Assembly (NCBI GenBank): GCA_964475115.1
Contig: CAYYVJ010000007.1
Location: 1 to 43,617, forward strand
DNA: 43,617 nucleotides
Direction of reading: 5' to 3'
Origin: CAYYVJ01 sp964475115
GTDB taxonomy: Bacteria > Bacillota > Clostridia > Lachnospirales > Lachnospiraceae
In this document: positions 42,455 to 43,617 of the stretch, piece after piece
Layout of the letters: each line of letters starts with the position of its first letter
Numbering within the stretch: the first letter of the stretch is position 1
Translations under genes and position numbers: made by a program
Notes under the pieces: model-generated
Told to the model about the DNA's origin: nothing
Seen by the model: only the letters and a program-made list of their open reading frames with translations
Database searches by the model: none

Positions 42455-43408
42455 TTAGGAAAACATAGAAAGATATTCTCCATATCCTTTTCTCTCCATA
42501 TCTTCTTTTGAGATAAATTTTAAAGAGGCACTATTAATACAGTATCTTAATCCACCTAACTCCTCTGGACCATCTGTAAATACATGTCCAAGATGAGCAT
42601 CTCCAAGCTTACTCCTTATTTCTGTTCGTATCCTTCCATGACTTTTGTCCACCTGGCTTACAACAAGCGCATCATCAATTGGTTTTGAAAAACTTGGCCA
42701 ACCACAACCAGACTCAAACTTATCATCAGACACAAATAGAGGTTGCCCTGTAGTAATATCCACGTAAATTCCCTCTTTAAACATATCATTATATTCATTT
42801 TCAAATGGTAATTCTGTTCCATTTTCTTGTGTTACATGATATTGCAATTCAGATAACTCTTCTTTTAAAACCTTTTTTGATTTCTTCGTATATTTTTTAT
42901 TAGGATCTCTAGCTTCCTTCACCTTTTCGAACTTATCTACTCCTATATGACAGTATCCAGATGGGTTTTTATCTAAATACTTTTGATGATATTCTTCTGC
43001 TCTATAATAATTATTAAGTGGTAAAACCTCAATTCTGATTTTTTCTTCATATTTCTTTTGTAATTCTGAAATCGAATTTTGAATCTCTGCTACATCTACT
43101 GGATTTATATAGTATATCCCAGTTCTATACTGAGATCCCACATCTCCGCCTTGCCTGTTTATACTCACCGGATTAATCACGTCATAATAGAGGTTTAGTA
43201 TATAAGAAAGAGAAATTCGATTCTCATCATACGCCACTTTTACTGTCTCTGCATGCCCAGTATTTTTATTACAAACTTCTTCATAACTGGGATTCTGAGT
43301 ATTCCCATTTGCATAACCAACTTCCGTTTCTATTACTCCCGAAATATTTTGAAGATACTTTTCTGTTCCCCAGAAACACCCTCCTGCCAAATAGATTGAT
43401 TTTATCAT
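42455..43408 (-). CDS. msrAB: Bifunctional peptide methionine sulfoxide reductase MsrA-MsrB
   Basis: An MsrA domain (about residues 1-160; catalytic Cys in AGGCFWGTEKYL, then GHAETVKV and GSQYRTGIYY) is fused to an MsrB domain. The MsrB part (about 180-317) has ESGCGWPSFSKPID, HLGHVF and the catalytic Cys in LRYCINSASL. The two halves repair the S and R forms of methionine sulfoxide. The usual CxxC zinc pairs of MsrB are absent, as in several bacterial fusions. There is no signal peptide, so it is cytosolic. The ATG at 43408 was chosen for its GGAGGGAATTTAT site; an upstream start would include that site. Confidence 0.96.
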   Translation of the reverse strand: MIKSIYLAGGCFWGTEKYLQNISGVIETEVGYANGNTQNPSYEEVCNKNTGHAETVKVAYDENRISLSYILNLYYDVINPVSINRQGGDVGSQYRTGIYYINPVDVAEIQNSISELQKKYEEKIRIEVLPLNNYYRAEEYHQKYLDKNPSGYCHIGVDKFEKVKEARDPNKKYTKKSKKVLKEELSELQYHVTQENGTELPFENEYNDMFKEGIYVDITTGQPLFVSDDKFESGCGWPSFSKPIDDALVVSQVDKSHGRIRTEIRSKLGDAHLGHVFTDGPEELGGLRYCINSASLKFISKEDMERKGYGEYLSMFS

Positions 43409-43493
43409 ATAAATTCCCTCCATTTTCGAATTAAAATTTAGTTTATAACTGTATAAGTTCCAAATATTACATTCCTAACCATCTTATAATCTG

Positions 43494-43522
43494 ATTATAC
43501 TTTCCCCACAACCATAAGTCAA
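43494..43522 (-). promoter_or_regulatory. msrAB: Promoter of msrAB
   Basis: TTGACT (43517-43522) and TATAAT (43494-43499) are 17 bases apart on the minus strand, about 85 bases before the start. The remaining 95 bases to the window edge are AT-rich with nothing I can identify. Confidence 0.72.
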
Positions 43523-43617
43523 TTTCAACTATTGACTCACCTGGCAAAAAATACAATTAAGTAAAAACACTATGTAAGTGATGAGAAAAAATATATTAAA
43601 AATTTATATCAAAAATT

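Overview
The window looks like a chromosomal segment of a low-GC, spore-forming anaerobic Firmicute, most likely a Lachnospiraceae member (Lachnoclostridium or Anaerocolumna type). The evidence is AT-rich DNA, strong AGGAGG-type ribosome binding sites, consensus sigma-A promoters, a spoVAF-type spore gene, dihydroorotate dehydrogenase of the PyrD/PyrK type, type 2 OMP decarboxylase, and small membrane proteins typical of that family. The taxonomic call is an inference. Three runs of exactly 100 N (9729-9828, 34080-34179, 39059-39158) are assembly-gap placeholders, so apparent reading frames across them are not evidence of continuity. Almost all genes lie on the minus strand; the exceptions are a glycerate-type cluster (about 24-28 kb) and a broken spoVAF gene (39.5-41 kb).

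Layout. 0-3 kb: start of a GntR regulator, a HAMP-like remnant, a MATE exporter, and a GGDEF cyclase whose membrane N-terminus is out of frame. 3-6.3 kb: a sugar ABC importer (lipoprotein plus two permeases, no ATPase). 6.4-10.2 kb: a two-gene operon of a secreted SH3/glucosaminidase protein ending in a dockerin, followed by a membrane-anchored cohesin protein with an acidic cytoplasmic tail. 10.4-21 kb: a tight run joining pyrimidine genes (pyrC-F-K-D-E) to purine genes (purM-N-D) through three small membrane proteins and an M29 aminopeptidase with a long N-terminal extension. 21-22.2 kb: an AAA ATPase of the DUF4143 type.

22.3-29 kb: a tryptophanase/tyrosine phenol-lyase-like enzyme transcribed divergently from a CdaR-type regulator, a GntP permease and a type 2 glycerate kinase. 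The lyase has a perfect consensus promoter with an inverted repeat over its -35 box, and the permease has a 20-bp palindrome over its -10 box. A diketogulonate reductase-like gene converges on the kinase. Two copies of a palindromic repeat (GTACCAGGTACACTTAC arms) lie at the 3' ends of genes here.

28-39.3 kb is an accessory stretch of single small enzymes (P-loop kinase, GyrI-like, alpha/alpha-toroid protein, a DMT transporter with a histidine-rich tail, acetyltransferases, methyltransferase, LigT-like, DJ-1/PfpI, VOC, Nudix, beta-lactamase-like, EcsC, flavodoxin) mixed with at least five gene remnants. The end holds spoVAF with an in-frame stop, an unknown membrane protein, an acyl-CoA thioesterase and an MsrA-MsrB fusion. 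The most system-like find is the cohesin/dockerin autolysin pair, which reads as a surface docking device for a peptidoglycan hydrolase rather than a cellulosome.
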